This document shows positions 36,334 through 46,432 of a stretch of DNA of 64,000 bases, one piece after another. The stretch is from Pseudomonadales bacterium (GTDB taxonomy: Bacteria; Pseudomonadota; Gammaproteobacteria; Pseudomonadales; IMCC2047): positions 62,001 through 126,000 of the forward strand of contig JACKNY010000001.1 of the NCBI GenBank assembly GCA_024234615.1, in the 5' to 3' direction. The notes under the pieces are model-generated. The model saw only the letters and a program-made list of their open reading frames with translations, was not told where the DNA came from and did no database searches. The first letter of the stretch is position 1. Each line of letters opens with the position of its first letter. The position numbers and the translations under genes were made by a program.

Positions 36334-37173
36334 TTAATCTGCCTGATCTAAGCGCAGATTTTCCCATAAAGCCAGAACCTGCTCGGCTTTGTTCATCGTA
36401 TAAAAATGTAATCCAGGCGCCCCTCCTGCCAATAGCTTTTCGCACAGCTCTGTGACGACATCAATGCCAAAAGATAAAATACTGGCGGAATCATCGGCAT
36501 AGGATTGCAGGCGTTTACGAATCCAGCGGGGAATTTCTGCACCGCAGGTATCTGAAAAGCGTGCCAAATTGCTGAAGTTAGTGATGGGCATAATGCCAGG
36601 CACAATGGATTTGTTAATGCCTGCCGCCTGGCAGCGTTCAATAAAGTAAAAATAGGCATCGGCATTATAGAAATACTGAGTGATTGCGCTATTGGCCCCG
36701 GCATCAAATTTTTTCTTCAGATAAAAAATATCTTTATCGTAGCTCTGTGCCTGCGGGTGGATTTCTGGATAGGCGGCTACCTCGATATGAAAGTGCTCGC
36801 CGGTATGTTTGCGAATAAAGGCTACCAATTCGCTGGCGTAGACTAAATGGCTGCCACCCATTCCGGATGGCAGGTCGCCTCTGAGTGCCACCAGACGGTT
36901 AATCCCCATATCACGATAAAGCTGTAATAAATCGATCACCGCTTCTTTGTTATCGCCGCCAAAGGAAAGGTGCGGGGCCACATCGAGCCCTGCATCCTTG
37001 ATGCGCTTGACGGTGGCAAAGGTTTTGTCACGGGTCGAACCACCGGCGCCATAGGTCACAGAAAAGAACGCCGGGTGCTTACTACTCAGTTTTTCCCAGG
37101 TCAGCTTGAGGTTCTCATCGCCCTGGGCACTTTTGGGCGGGAAAAACTCGCAGCTATAGATTTTTTGAGTCAT
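36334..37173 (-). CDS. metF: 5,10-methylenetetrahydrofolate reductase
   Basis: A 279-residue flavoprotein that makes 5-methyltetrahydrofolate, the methyl donor for methionine synthesis. The N-terminal EFFPPKSAQGDENL, FSVTYGAGGSTRDKTF, NRLVALRGDLP and ITQYFYNADAYF blocks are family signatures. It lies 24 bp downstream of ahcY in the SAM-cycle operon, completing the route from homocysteine back to methionine together with a methionine synthase elsewhere. Confidence 0.96.
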   Translation of the reverse strand: MTQKIYSCEFFPPKSAQGDENLKLTWEKLSSKHPAFFSVTYGAGGSTRDKTFATVKRIKDAGLDVAPHLSFGGDNKEAVIDLLQLYRDMGINRLVALRGDLPSGMGGSHLVYASELVAFIRKHTGEHFHIEVAAYPEIHPQAQSYDKDIFYLKKKFDAGANSAITQYFYNADAYFYFIERCQAAGINKSIVPGIMPITNFSNLARFSDTCGAEIPRWIRKRLQSYADDSASILSFGIDVVTELCEKLLAGGAPGLHFYTMNKAEQVLALWENLRLDQAD

Positions 37174-37197
37174 GACGCATTTCTCTTTGACGTTAGT

Positions 37198-38592
37198 TTA
37201 GTAACGATAGCTGTCGGTTTTGTAGGGGCCATCGATAGGCACGCTAATATAGTCAGACTGTTTTTGAGTCATTTTGGTAATGACGCCATCGAAGCCAGCC
37301 ACCATATGGCGTGCGACTTCTTCGTCCAACTGTTTTGGCAGTACTTCAACGCGTAACTGTTGTGCTTGCGTGGCGCTATCCTGGCTGGCGTAAGCCTGCT
37401 GATATAAATGGATTTGCGCCAACACCTGGTTGGCAAAGGAGCCGTCCATAATGCGCGAAGGATGTCCGGTGGCATTGCCCAGATTGACCAAGCGCCCTTC
37501 CGATAGCAGAATCAAATGATCACCCGCCTCTTTGTTACGGTGAATCAAATGAACCTGGGGTTTGACCTCTTCCCACTCCCAGTTCTGGCGCATATAGGCG
37601 GTGTCGATTTCATGGTCAAAGTGGCCGATATTGCAGACTACGGCACCATTCTTCAGATTTTGTAACATGTTTTTATCGCAGACGTTGACGTTACCAGTGG
37701 TGGTGACGATCAGGTCGGTACCGCCCAGCAGGTCTTTGTTGATGCAGTCCAGTGTGCCGTCGTTATCGCCATTGATATAGGGCGACACTAACTCAAAGCC
37801 ATCCATACAGGCCTGCATCGCACAAATGGGGTCGATTTCAGTCACCCGAACGATCATACCTTCCTGGCGCAGCGATTGTGCAGAACCTTTGCCGACATCG
37901 CCATAACCAACCACCAGCGCTTTCTTGCCGGACAGTAAATGATCTGTTGCACGTTTGATGGCATCATTTAAGCTGTGACGGCAGCCGTATTTATTATCGT
38001 TCTTAGATTTGGTCACCGAATCATTAACGTTGATGGCGGGCACCTTAAGAGTGCCTTTTTCTAACATTTCGATGAGCCGGTGCACTCCGGTGGTGGTTTC
38101 TTCGGTGATACCATGAATTTTGGCTAACATTGCTGGATATTTCTCATGGACGATAGCGGTTAAATCACCACCGTCATCTAGCAACATGTTGGCGTCCCAA
38201 GGTTGGCCATCCTTGAGAATGGTTTGTTCGATACACCATTCATATTCAGGCTCGGTTTCGCCTTTCCAGGCAAACACTGGAATGCCTTGCGCAGCGATGG
38301 CGGCGGCAGCATGATCCTGTGTCGAGAAAATGTTACAGGAAGACCAACGTACCTCTGCGCCCAGGTCGATCAAGGTTTCGATGAGTACAGCCGTTTGAAT
38401 TGTCATGTGAATACAGCCAATAATCTTGGCATCTTTGAGTGGCTGTTCTGTACGATATTTTTCGCGCAGCGCCATCAGTGCGGGCATCTCACTCTCGGCG
38501 ATTTGAATTTCTTTGCGGCCCCAATTGGCTAAGTTAATATCGGCGACTTTATAGTCGGCTGTTTGGTTGGGCGCGGTTGCTGTGCTGGACAT
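37198..38592 (-). CDS. ahcY: Adenosylhomocysteinase
   Basis: A 464-residue NAD-dependent enzyme that splits S-adenosylhomocysteine into adenosine and homocysteine. The N-terminal [12 protein letters not shown] and [17 protein letters not shown], the NAD site [28 protein letters not shown] and the C-terminal [10 protein letters not shown] are diagnostic. The longer bacterial form with an internal insertion is present. It sits between metK and metF. Its leader carries a tandem 13-bp duplication that includes two ribosome sites. Confidence 0.97.
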   Translation of the reverse strand: MSSTATAPNQTADYKVADINLANWGRKEIQIAESEMPALMALREKYRTEQPLKDAKIIGCIHMTIQTAVLIETLIDLGAEVRWSSCNIFSTQDHAAAAIAAQGIPVFAWKGETEPEYEWCIEQTILKDGQPWDANMLLDDGGDLTAIVHEKYPAMLAKIHGITEETTTGVHRLIEMLEKGTLKVPAINVNDSVTKSKNDNKYGCRHSLNDAIKRATDHLLSGKKALVVGYGDVGKGSAQSLRQEGMIVRVTEIDPICAMQACMDGFELVSPYINGDNDGTLDCINKDLLGGTDLIVTTTGNVNVCDKNMLQNLKNGAVVCNIGHFDHEIDTAYMRQNWEWEEVKPQVHLIHRNKEAGDHLILLSEGRLVNLGNATGHPSRIMDGSFANQVLAQIHLYQQAYASQDSATQAQQLRVEVLPKQLDEEVARHMVAGFDGVITKMTQKQSDYISVPIDGPYKTDSYRY

Positions 38593-38617
38593 AGTTTAAA
38601 TTCCTAGTTTAAATTCC
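38592..38617 (-). repeat. Tandem 13-bp duplication spanning the ahcY ribosome site
   Basis: Two exact copies of TAGTTTAAATTCC lie side by side (38592-38604 and 38605-38617). Read on the gene strand, each copy contributes AGGA, so ahcY has two possible ribosome sites, the nearer one nine bases from the ATG. The near copy's last base is the first A of the start codon. This looks like a recent slippage duplication. Confidence 0.8.
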
Positions 38618-38649
38618 TATTTGGTTGGCCAGTTGGTCTGCCAATTTAA

Positions 38650-39804
38650 TTAAAGTGCTGCTTTTAGCGCTTCTGCTTTATCAGTTTTTTCCCAGGTAAA
38701 GTTTTCTTCCTCGCGGCCAAAGTGCCCATAAGCTGCAGTTGCGCGGTATATGGGGCGTTTCAGGTCGAGCATCTGAATGAGTCCGGCTGGGCGTAAATCG
38801 AAATGCTCGGAAATTAGATTGACGATCTGCTCGTCGGGTAATTTACCAGTACCGAAGGTATTGATGCTGATGGAAGTAGGCTCAGCGACGCCAATGGCGT
38901 AGGAGACCTGGATTTCGCAACGATCAGCCAAACCTGCTGCAACAATATTTTTGGCGACATAACGCCCGGCGTAGGCGGCTGAGCGATCCACCTTGGAGGG
39001 GTCTTTGCCGGAGAATGCGCCGCCGCCATGGCGTGCCATGCCACCGTAGGTATCGACAATGATTTTTCGTCCGGTCAAGCCGCAATCACCAACGGGCCCG
39101 CCAATAATAAACTGGCCAGTTGGGTTGATATGGTACTTGGTATCAGCATGCAGCCATTCTGCGGGAAGCACGTGCTGGATAATTTCCTCCATTACCGCTT
39201 CACGAATATCCTTCTGGCTAACGTCTGGATCATGTTGGGTTGAGAGTACTACCGCATCCACCGCCACAGGCTTACCATTTTCATAACGCAGCGTGACCTG
39301 GCTTTTAGCATCGGGACGTAACCAAGTAAGCACATTACGTTTTCTTAAATAAGCTTGGCGCTCCACTAGGCGATGGGAATAGTAGATAGGTGCGGGCATC
39401 AATACGGCTGTTTCATTGGTAGCATAACCAAACATTAAACCCTGGTCGCCAGCGCCCTGTTCTTTGCTGTCGCCCTCATCAACACCCATGGCGATATCGC
39501 TGGATTGCTTGCCGATGGCATTCAGTACGGCGCAGGAGGCACCATCAAAACCCACATCGGAACTGTTATAGCCAATATCTAAAATGACCTCTCGTACCAA
39601 GTCTTCTAGGTCGATATAGGTATTAGTGCGGACTTCGCCTGCGATAATGGCCATGCCGGTTTTGACCATGGTCTCAACCGCAACGCGGGCATCTTTGTCT
39701 TCTGCAATAATAGAATCCAGAACCGCGTCGGAGATTTGGTCCGCCATTTTGTCGGGATGCCCTTCGGAAACAGATTCCGAGGTAAATATAGAATAATCGC
39801 TCAT
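38650..39804 (-). CDS. metK: S-adenosylmethionine synthetase
   Basis: A 384-residue enzyme that makes S-adenosylmethionine from ATP and methionine. [36 protein letters not shown] and the glycine-rich [18 protein letters not shown] region are standard. Length matches the E. coli protein. It lies 16 bp after sahR and 57 bp before ahcY, in a SAM-cycle operon. Confidence 0.98.
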   Translation of the reverse strand: MSDYSIFTSESVSEGHPDKMADQISDAVLDSIIAEDKDARVAVETMVKTGMAIIAGEVRTNTYIDLEDLVREVILDIGYNSSDVGFDGASCAVLNAIGKQSSDIAMGVDEGDSKEQGAGDQGLMFGYATNETAVLMPAPIYYSHRLVERQAYLRKRNVLTWLRPDAKSQVTLRYENGKPVAVDAVVLSTQHDPDVSQKDIREAVMEEIIQHVLPAEWLHADTKYHINPTGQFIIGGPVGDCGLTGRKIIVDTYGGMARHGGGAFSGKDPSKVDRSAAYAGRYVAKNIVAAGLADRCEIQVSYAIGVAEPTSISINTFGTGKLPDEQIVNLISEHFDLRPAGLIQMLDLKRPIYRATAAYGHFGREEENFTWEKTDKAEALKAAL

Positions 39805-39820
39805 AGGTATTACTCGTTGA

Positions 39821-40843
39821 TTAATGATGGATAGGGTTGGAATTTAAGCTTTTTTGGAACAGGTGGAGCTGCACTTGGAAGCCATTGCGCAGCCCTAAAA
39901 ATAGATTTTGCCTCGAGATGAGGTCGGCTGCCTCAGCCCAGTGTTGAAGTTCTTCAGGTTCAAAGCCAAGCCAAATATCGCCGCAGCTGTCTTTAACCCA
40001 GGATTGGTCATGTGGGCAGAGCTCTGCAATCAGTATATAGCCACCAGCTTTTAACAGTTGGCTACCCTGTTGGAAAAATTCCGCTGGTGAAGCAATATGA
40101 TGTAACACCATATTGCTAACCAATAAATCCACCTTAATATTGCGTTTGACGGCATCTAACGGCTCGCCATGAATAAACTCGATGTTATTCAGGTGAGCTT
40201 TATTGGTTTTCTGTTGCGCAATGGCCAACATGCTGGTGGAATTATCCAGAGCGATTACTTGGTCGAACTGAATTGCCAGTTCGATTAAATAGTCGCCTTC
40301 GCCGGGACCGATTTCAATAGCGGTAGCACTGCTTGGTAACTGTGCTAATTTGACTAGATCGCGAATGTTGGCGACATATTGAGAATTTTCGGTAATTAAT
40401 GCCTGATGTTCTTTGAACTTTGCTGCATTCTTAGTAAAAAATTCAACTGAAGAATGGGCGCGTTCCTCGCGAATTTTGTGTAGGCGCTCAACCATCTTCG
40501 TATCCAAGGGTAGTTGGTCAATACTGGCGAAAAGTGCCTGATTAAACGCTGTTAGTGGACTTTCTATCGCCAGCAAAGGTCTCCGATAGAAGATTGAATT
40601 GCCCTCTCGCCGGGTGGCGACTAGTCCGGCGTTGGCTAAGACTTTTAGGTGATGGCTCAACTTGGGTTGGGCCAGATCGAGTATATGGCAAAGCTCAAGT
40701 ACGCCAAAAGATTCGGCGCGCAGCACACGCAGAATCTTTATCCGCAGCGCATCCGCTGCAGCCTTGCAGGCACGCGCGAGGAAAGCCTCGCTCATGCTGG
40801 CGGGTACGGTTTCTGTCGAGCTGTCGCCCAGGGTAGTATTCAT
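39821..40843 (-). CDS. sahR: SahR-type ArsR-family regulator with methyltransferase domain
   Basis: A 340-residue fusion of an ArsR winged helix (about residues 15-85: [40 protein letters not shown]) and a class I methyltransferase-like domain (about 145-270) with the SAM motif [14 protein letters not shown]. This architecture is that of SahR, the regulator of methionine/SAM-cycle genes in proteobacteria, which responds to S-adenosylhomocysteine. It is the first gene before metK-ahcY-metF, and a perfect palindrome lies just upstream of its promoter, so autoregulation is expected. Whether the methyltransferase domain is catalytic is unknown; it probably serves as the ligand sensor. Confidence 0.9.
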   Translation of the reverse strand: MNTTLGDSSTETVPASMSEAFLARACKAAADALRIKILRVLRAESFGVLELCHILDLAQPKLSHHLKVLANAGLVATRREGNSIFYRRPLLAIESPLTAFNQALFASIDQLPLDTKMVERLHKIREERAHSSVEFFTKNAAKFKEHQALITENSQYVANIRDLVKLAQLPSSATAIEIGPGEGDYLIELAIQFDQVIALDNSTSMLAIAQQKTNKAHLNNIEFIHGEPLDAVKRNIKVDLLVSNMVLHHIASPAEFFQQGSQLLKAGGYILIAELCPHDQSWVKDSCGDIWLGFEPEELQHWAEAADLISRQNLFLGLRNGFQVQLHLFQKSLNSNPIHH

Positions 40844-40852
40844 AACTGTGCC

Positions 40853-40881
40853 TTTATAGCATTGAGTGTCGGATTAATCAA
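40853..40881 (-). promoter_or_regulatory. sahR promoter
   Basis: On the minus strand TTGATT (40876-40881) and TATAAA (40853-40858) are separated by exactly 17 bp. The -10 lies 9 bp before the sahR start codon, giving a short or nearly absent leader. The palindrome at 40882-40909 directly abuts the -35. Confidence 0.6.
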
Positions 40882-40909
40882 ATCTATATCAAAATATTTT
40901 GATATAGAT
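40882..40909. promoter_or_regulatory. Perfect 28-bp palindrome, probable SahR operator
   Basis: The half-site ATCTATATCAAAAT is followed immediately by its exact inverted copy, with no mismatch. It touches the -35 of the leftward sahR promoter and lies 145-172 bp before the rightward tkt start. ArsR-family dimers bind such dyads. Binding by the adjacent SahR is inferred from position. Confidence 0.75.
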
Positions 40910-41053
40910 ATTTTTGGTGGAATTGTTTAATAGTTGGCATTTAAGCAACTAATTGGGCAGTTTCCCCAAGTTAGATTTGATGCTTCGCGCCAGTTAGGTG
41001 AAAATAGGCGGCTTTTTAAAATCTAAGTTTCGATGCAACCAAGAGGTTCAACT

Positions 41054-43060
41054 ATGTCGTCGCAGACCGTTCCGCGAAATCAACTTGCCAATGCCGTGCG
41101 TGCTTTAAGTATGGATGCAGTCCAACAAGCTAACTCCGGGCATCCCGGGGCGCCAATGGGAATGGCTGATATTGCGGAAGTGCTATGGAATGATTTCCTG
41201 GTACACAATCCGACGAATCCGCAGTGGCCAAACCGTGACCGCTTTGTACTCTCCAATGGTCACGGCTCCATGTTGCTGTACTCCCTGTTACATTTGGCCG
41301 GTTATGATCTCAGTATCGATGATCTTAAGAATTTTCGTCAGCTCCACTCAAAAACACCAGGACATCCGGAGTATGGTTATGCCCCCGGCGTCGAAACCAC
41401 CACCGGGCCGTTGGGGCAGGGTATTGCCAATGCGGTGGGTATGGCCATAGCAGAGAGAACCTTAGCGGCTCAATTTAACGAGCCGAACTTCCCCATTGTC
41501 GATCACCATACTTACGTATTCTTAGGTGATGGCTGTTTGATGGAGGGTATTTCCCACGAAGTGTGCTCATTAGCCGGAACGCTCGGTTTGGGCAAACTGA
41601 TCGCGCTTTATGATGATAATGGCATCTCAATTGATGGCGAAGTGCAGGGTTGGTTTAGCGATAATACGGCAAAACGCTTTGAAGCCTATGGTTGGCAGGT
41701 GATCGCTCATGTAGACGGCCATGATCCGGCAGAAATTAAGACTGCACTAAAAACCGCGCGCGCCAACACAGAACAGCCTACCTTGATTTGCTGCCAGACC
41801 ATTATAGGGTTTGGAGCGCCTAATAAACAGGGTACAGAGAGTGTGCATGGTGCCGCCTTGGGCGAGGCTGAGGTGCAGGCAGCGCGTGAAAATCTGGGCT
41901 GGCAACATCCGCCCTTTGATATACCTGAAGCTATTTATAGCGGTTGGAATGCGAAGCAGCGCGGTGCCGTAGCGGAATCAGACTGGCAAACCCTGTTTAC
42001 GGCTTATGGCTCGGCCCACCCCGTTAAAGCAGCGGAATTCGAGCGCCGCGTTAAAGGTGAGTTACCAAATGATTTTGCGCAAATTGCAGAAGAATACGCT
42101 CAAAAAGCGCAGGGCGCAGCTGAAAAAATCGCTACTCGTAAGGCCTCGCAAAATTGCCTCAATGCCTTTGGGCCTGGATTGCCGGAGTTACTGGGAGGGT
42201 CAGCTGACCTTACTGGATCCAATTTGACTAACTGGAGTGGCAGTCAACCGCTAACGCGTAATCAGGCGGACGGTAATTATATTTATTATGGTGTGCGTGA
42301 ATTTGGTATGTCGGCCATTATGAACGGTATTGCTTTGCATGGCGGCTTTATTCCTTATGGTGGCACGTTCTTGATGTTTATGGAGTATGCGCGCAATGCC
42401 GTGCGTATGGCGGCTTTAATGAAGCTGCGTAGTATCTTCGTCTACACTCATGATTCGATTGGCCTGGGTGAAGACGGTCCTACTCACCAAGCGGTGGAAC
42501 AACTGACCTCTTTGCGCAGCACTCCCAATATGTCAGTATGGCGTCCCTGTGATACCGTCGAATCAGCGGTGGCCTGGCAATCTGCGATTGAACGTCAAGA
42601 TGGCCCCAGCGCATTGATTTTTTCACGTCAATCCCTGCCAGTGATGCCGCGCTCTGCCGAGCAGCTCGCGAATATAAAGCGCGGTGGTTATATCCTCAAG
42701 GACAGTGAACAGGCGCCGCAAGCAATTATTATCGCCACTGGTTCAGAGATCGGTACAGCAATGGCGGCAACAGAAGATTTACAGAGGAGCGGCGTACAGG
42801 TCAGGTTGGTATCAATGCCATCTACAGACTTGTTTGATGCGCAGGATGAGAACTATCGAGAATCTGTCTTGCCTGCGAATATTGCGGCCCGTGTTGTAGT
42901 GGAAGCGTCGCATCAGGATTATTGGTATAAGTATGCGGGCTTGAATGGGCGCATCATTGGCATGAAGAGCTTTGGTGAGTCGGCACCCGGTGAGCAATTA
43001 ATGGAATATTTTGGTTTCACCACGGATAATATCGTGCAGCAAGTGGAAGCACTGCTCTAG
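41054..43060 (+). CDS. tkt: Transketolase
   Basis: A 668-residue thiamine-diphosphate enzyme of the pentose phosphate pathway. The substrate region [12 protein letters not shown], the cofactor motif [13 protein letters not shown] to [11 protein letters not shown], and [19 protein letters not shown] are all present. The start is set at 41054 ([10 protein letters not shown]), seven bases after AGAGG. An ATG at 41033 would add seven residues and has no good ribosome site. First gene of the rightward carbon-metabolism run, divergent from sahR. Confidence 0.96.
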   Translation: MSSQTVPRNQLANAVRALSMDAVQQANSGHPGAPMGMADIAEVLWNDFLVHNPTNPQWPNRDRFVLSNGHGSMLLYSLLHLAGYDLSIDDLKNFRQLHSKTPGHPEYGYAPGVETTTGPLGQGIANAVGMAIAERTLAAQFNEPNFPIVDHHTYVFLGDGCLMEGISHEVCSLAGTLGLGKLIALYDDNGISIDGEVQGWFSDNTAKRFEAYGWQVIAHVDGHDPAEIKTALKTARANTEQPTLICCQTIIGFGAPNKQGTESVHGAALGEAEVQAARENLGWQHPPFDIPEAIYSGWNAKQRGAVAESDWQTLFTAYGSAHPVKAAEFERRVKGELPNDFAQIAEEYAQKAQGAAEKIATRKASQNCLNAFGPGLPELLGGSADLTGSNLTNWSGSQPLTRNQADGNYIYYGVREFGMSAIMNGIALHGGFIPYGGTFLMFMEYARNAVRMAALMKLRSIFVYTHDSIGLGEDGPTHQAVEQLTSLRSTPNMSVWRPCDTVESAVAWQSAIERQDGPSALIFSRQSLPVMPRSAEQLANIKRGGYILKDSEQAPQAIIIATGSEIGTAMAATEDLQRSGVQVRLVSMPSTDLFDAQDENYRESVLPANIAARVVVEASHQDYWYKYAGLNGRIIGMKSFGESAPGEQLMEYFGFTTDNIVQQVEALL

Positions 43061-43126
43061 CAGCCTGTCAGGCAGAGGTTCTAATCTGTTCACATTGGTC
43101 GATGGCATTGATTTTCAGGGAGCACT

Positions 43127-44149
43127 ATGTCCTATCGGTTAGCGATTAACGGTTATGGCCGCATCGGTCGCTGTGTGTTGCGTGCGCTCTATGAGTCTGC
43201 CCACAAGCAGGATATGGATATCGTCGCCATTAATGAGCTGGCGGATATTGAAACCATCGCGCATCTTACCAAATACGACTCCACTCATGGCCGTTTTTCC
43301 GGTGACATTAGTGTCGAAGGAGAGCTGCTGGTAATTAACGGCGACCGTATACCGGTAACGCATTTTAAACAGCGCGATCACTTACCCTGGGCTGCGCAAA
43401 AAGTTGATCTCGTACTGGAGTGTTCGGGTAGCTTTACCGATCGTGTTTCCGCCGAGCAACACTTGAGCTGTGGCGCAAAACGGGTGCTCTTTTCCCAGCC
43501 TGCCGAACCCTGTGTCGATGCCACCATCGTTTACGGCATCAATCATCAAAGTCTGACTGCCGATGATACGATTATTTCTAATGCTTCCTGCACGACTAAC
43601 TGTATCGTGCCAGTGATTAAGTGTCTGGATGATGGTATCGGTGTGGAATTAGGCCACATCACTACTATTCATTCCGCGATGAATGACCAGCCAGTTATCG
43701 ATGCTTATCATCATACCGATTTACGCCGCACACGCAGTGCTAGTGCATCCATTATCCCGGTGGAAACGCAGCTGGCAAAGGGTATTGCGCGGGTGCTGCC
43801 GGAATTTGAAAAGCGTTTTACTGCTTCGGCAATGCGGGTACCGACGGTGAATGTTTCGATCATGGATTTGACCGTGCAAATGAAAAGGGCAACCACGGTC
43901 GCGGAAGTGAATCAACTACTTAAAAATGCAGCAACAGGAGGACTCGCTGGTATTTTAGGCTATACCGATGAGTTGCTGGCATCCTGTGACTTTAATCATG
44001 ATGTGCGCTCATCCATTGTTGATGGCGGACAAACCTGCGTTACCGGTGATCGCCTGGTCAAGGTAATGGCTTGGTTCGATAATGAGTGGGGTTTTGCGAA
44101 TCGTATGCTTGATGTTGCCGGTGTGCTGAAAAATTTAACAAAAAAATAA
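43127..44149 (+). CDS. epd: Erythrose-4-phosphate dehydrogenase
   Basis: A 340-residue member of the glyceraldehyde-3-phosphate dehydrogenase family. The Rossmann start INGYGRIGRCVLRALYES, the catalytic cysteine in SNASCTTNCIVPVIK and the C-terminal WFDNEWGFANRMLD are shared with the family. The NELAD and FSQPAE segments and the tkt-epd-pgk order point to Epd, which makes erythronate-4-phosphate for pyridoxal phosphate synthesis, rather than glycolytic GapA. It lies 66 bp after tkt with AGGGAG before the ATG. Some enzymes in this group retain both activities. Confidence 0.88.
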   Translation: MSYRLAINGYGRIGRCVLRALYESAHKQDMDIVAINELADIETIAHLTKYDSTHGRFSGDISVEGELLVINGDRIPVTHFKQRDHLPWAAQKVDLVLECSGSFTDRVSAEQHLSCGAKRVLFSQPAEPCVDATIVYGINHQSLTADDTIISNASCTTNCIVPVIKCLDDGIGVELGHITTIHSAMNDQPVIDAYHHTDLRRTRSASASIIPVETQLAKGIARVLPEFEKRFTASAMRVPTVNVSIMDLTVQMKRATTVAEVNQLLKNAATGGLAGILGYTDELLASCDFNHDVRSSIVDGGQTCVTGDRLVKVMAWFDNEWGFANRMLDVAGVLKNLTKK

Positions 44150-44172
44150 TCTCAGGAAATCAGGATTAATAA

Positions 44173-45348
44173 ATGACTGTACTGAATATGACTGACCTTG
44201 ATCTGAACGGCAAGCGCGTATTGATTCGAGAGGATCTTAATGTGCCGGTTAAAGAGGGGAAAGTAACCAGCGACGCGCGTATCCGCGCAGCTTTACCAAC
44301 AATTAAGCTCGCACTTAAAGCCGGGGCAGGTGTTATCGTGATGTCGCATCTCGGTCGCCCAAAGGAAGGGGTGAGCTGGCAGGACCAACAGGAGTTTTCG
44401 TTACAGCCGATCGCACAATATTTGGCAGAGCTGCTGGCTAGGCCGGTACGTTTTGAGCGGGATTGGTTGGAGGGGGTCGAAGTACAGTCAGGTGAATTAG
44501 TCCTGGTGGAAAATGTCCGTTTTAATACCGGGGAAAAGGCGGATGACGAGACATTGGCAAAAAAAATGGCACAGCTCTGCGATGTTTTTGTAATGGATGC
44601 TTTCGGTACGGCCCATCGGGCGCAGGCATCCACCCACGGTGTCGCGAAATTTGCCCCTGTCGCTTGTGCGGGGCCACTGTTGAGTAATGAGCTGAGTGCG
44701 CTGAAGCAGGCACTTGCCAACCCAGCACGGCCGGTGGTTGCTATTGTCGGGGGGGCGAAAGTCTCGACCAAACTGACCGTGCTGAAGTCGTTATCAAAAA
44801 TAGTTGATCAATTGATTGTCGGCGGCGGCATCGCCAATACCTTTTTAGCGGCGGCGGGTTTTCCAGTTGGCAAATCTTTGTGCGAGCATGATTTGATCGA
44901 TGATGCAAAAGCATTGCTGCAGCAAACAGAAATTCCCTTACCGACGGATGTGGTGGTGGCGAAGGAGTTTAGCGAGTCGGCGGTTGCCGTCACCAAGGCG
45001 GTGATGGATGTGGCGGATGATGAGATGATTCTCGATATTGGCCCGAATTCAGCAGCGGTTTTGGCTGGTATTTTACGTGAGGCAAAAACAATTATCTGGA
45101 ACGGTCCGGTGGGGGTGTTTGAGTTCGACCAATTTGGCCAGGGTACGCAAGTTATTGCTGAGGCCATTGCCGCAAGCACCGCTTTTTCGATAGCTGGTGG
45201 CGGTGATACGCTGGCGGCAGTTGATAAATACGGCATTACCGAGCAAATTTCCTATATCTCCACCGGTGGAGGTGCCTTTTTGGAATATGTTGAAGGCAAA
45301 ATACTTCCGGCTGTGGCAATATTGGAACAACGCGCAGCAAACCAATAA
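44173..45348 (+). CDS. pgk: Phosphoglycerate kinase
   Basis: A 391-residue two-domain kinase of glycolysis and gluconeogenesis. [60 protein letters not shown] and the C-terminal [15 protein letters not shown] are all standard. The length is typical. It starts 23 bp after epd with an AGGA ribosome site. Confidence 0.98.
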   Translation: MTVLNMTDLDLNGKRVLIREDLNVPVKEGKVTSDARIRAALPTIKLALKAGAGVIVMSHLGRPKEGVSWQDQQEFSLQPIAQYLAELLARPVRFERDWLEGVEVQSGELVLVENVRFNTGEKADDETLAKKMAQLCDVFVMDAFGTAHRAQASTHGVAKFAPVACAGPLLSNELSALKQALANPARPVVAIVGGAKVSTKLTVLKSLSKIVDQLIVGGGIANTFLAAAGFPVGKSLCEHDLIDDAKALLQQTEIPLPTDVVVAKEFSESAVAVTKAVMDVADDEMILDIGPNSAAVLAGILREAKTIIWNGPVGVFEFDQFGQGTQVIAEAIAASTAFSIAGGGDTLAAVDKYGITEQISYISTGGGAFLEYVEGKILPAVAILEQRAANQ

Positions 45349-45397
45349 TTCGCCATTTTCAGCCAGCGGCTGTTTAACGGGCGACCGGGAGATAGCT

Positions 45398-46432
45398 ATG
45401 ACGTCAATTGCACTGGAGTTACAGCAAACTATTGCCGCAATGGCGGTACGGGGTAAAGGTATTCTAGCGGCCGATGAAAGTAGTAATACCATCGCCAAAC
45501 GTTTTGCCGATATCGGCGTTGAATCAACGGAAGAAGCCCGCTGTCGTTACCGCTCCCTGTTGCTTGCCACCCCTCATCTGGGTGACTTTATCAGTGGCGT
45601 TATCCTGTTCGAAGAAACTCTGGCGCAAACTGCTTGCGTCAACAATGTCGCCATCCCGCAGCTGGCGGCTATCCAGCAGATAGTCCCAGGTATTAAGGTT
45701 GATAAAGGTTTGACCGACCTTGCCAACTGTCCAGGGGAACAAGTGACTCAGGGTCTGGATGGTTTACGAGAACGTTTGACTGAATACAAAAAACTGGGTG
45801 CGCGTTTTGCCAAGTGGCGTAATGTCTATCACATCAGTAGTCGAACGCCGAGCCGTCGCGCCATCAATATTAATGCTGAAATGCTGGCGCGTTATGCGGC
45901 GCTGTGCCAAGAGCAGGGTATTGTGCCGATCGTAGAGCCCGAAGTTTTAATTAATGGTACCCATAGTATTGAAAATTGTGCTGAAGCGACCGAAGTGACT
46001 ATACAAGCGTTGTTTCATGCCTTGCACCGGCAAGGGGTGGTGTTGGAGCACTGTATTCTGAAGCCGAACATGGTGGTGCCAGGTAAGGATAGCGGTATTG
46101 AAACTACACCGGAACAGGTGGCCGAGCTCACCCTAAAAGTATTGCGTAGAACGGTGCCTGCAGCGGTACCGATGATCGCTTTTTTATCGGGCGGTTTATC
46201 GCCGGCGGATTCAGATGCGTACTTGAATGCGATCAATCAACAGCCTGCTCCCTGGTTGTTGAGCTATTCCTATGGACGAGCTTTGCAGCAGGAGGCGCTG
46301 CATGTCTGGAGTGGGAAGCAGGAAAATTGGGATGAGGCTCAGGCGGCGCTGCATCATCGTGCTCGATTAACCGCCGCTGCACAATTGGGCGACTACCGTG
46401 CCGATATGGAACACGTGTCATCACATGACTAA
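45398..46432 (+). CDS. fba: Class I fructose-bisphosphate aldolase
   Basis: A 344-residue Schiff-base aldolase of the eukaryotic-like class I family. LQQTIAAMAVRGKGILAADESSNTIAKRF opens the protein. FAKWRNVYHI, IVPIVEPEVLINGTHS, CILKPNMVVPGKDS (Schiff-base lysine) and AFLSGGLSPADS are signature blocks. The start is ATG 45398, preceded by GGGAGA; a longer in-frame reading from 45197 overlaps pgk and is not part of the protein. Pseudomonads usually carry a class II, metal-dependent enzyme at this spot, so this is a lineage difference. Confidence 0.95.
   Translation: MTSIALELQQTIAAMAVRGKGILAADESSNTIAKRFADIGVESTEEARCRYRSLLLATPHLGDFISGVILFEETLAQTACVNNVAIPQLAAIQQIVPGIKVDKGLTDLANCPGEQVTQGLDGLRERLTEYKKLGARFAKWRNVYHISSRTPSRRAININAEMLARYAALCQEQGIVPIVEPEVLINGTHSIENCAEATEVTIQALFHALHRQGVVLEHCILKPNMVVPGKDSGIETTPEQVAELTLKVLRRTVPAAVPMIAFLSGGLSPADSDAYLNAINQQPAPWLLSYSYGRALQQEALHVWSGKQENWDEAQAALHHRARLTAAAQLGDYRADMEHVSSHD

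Noticed and set aside
43127..44149. Glycolytic GapA assignment for this GAPDH-family gene
   Set aside because: The tkt-epd-pgk order and Epd-type segments favour erythrose-4-phosphate dehydrogenase, although mixed activity cannot be excluded.
45197..45397. N-terminal extension of fba overlapping pgk
   Set aside because: The class I aldolase family starts near 45398, where a ribosome site is present; the extra residues overlap pgk and have no homology.
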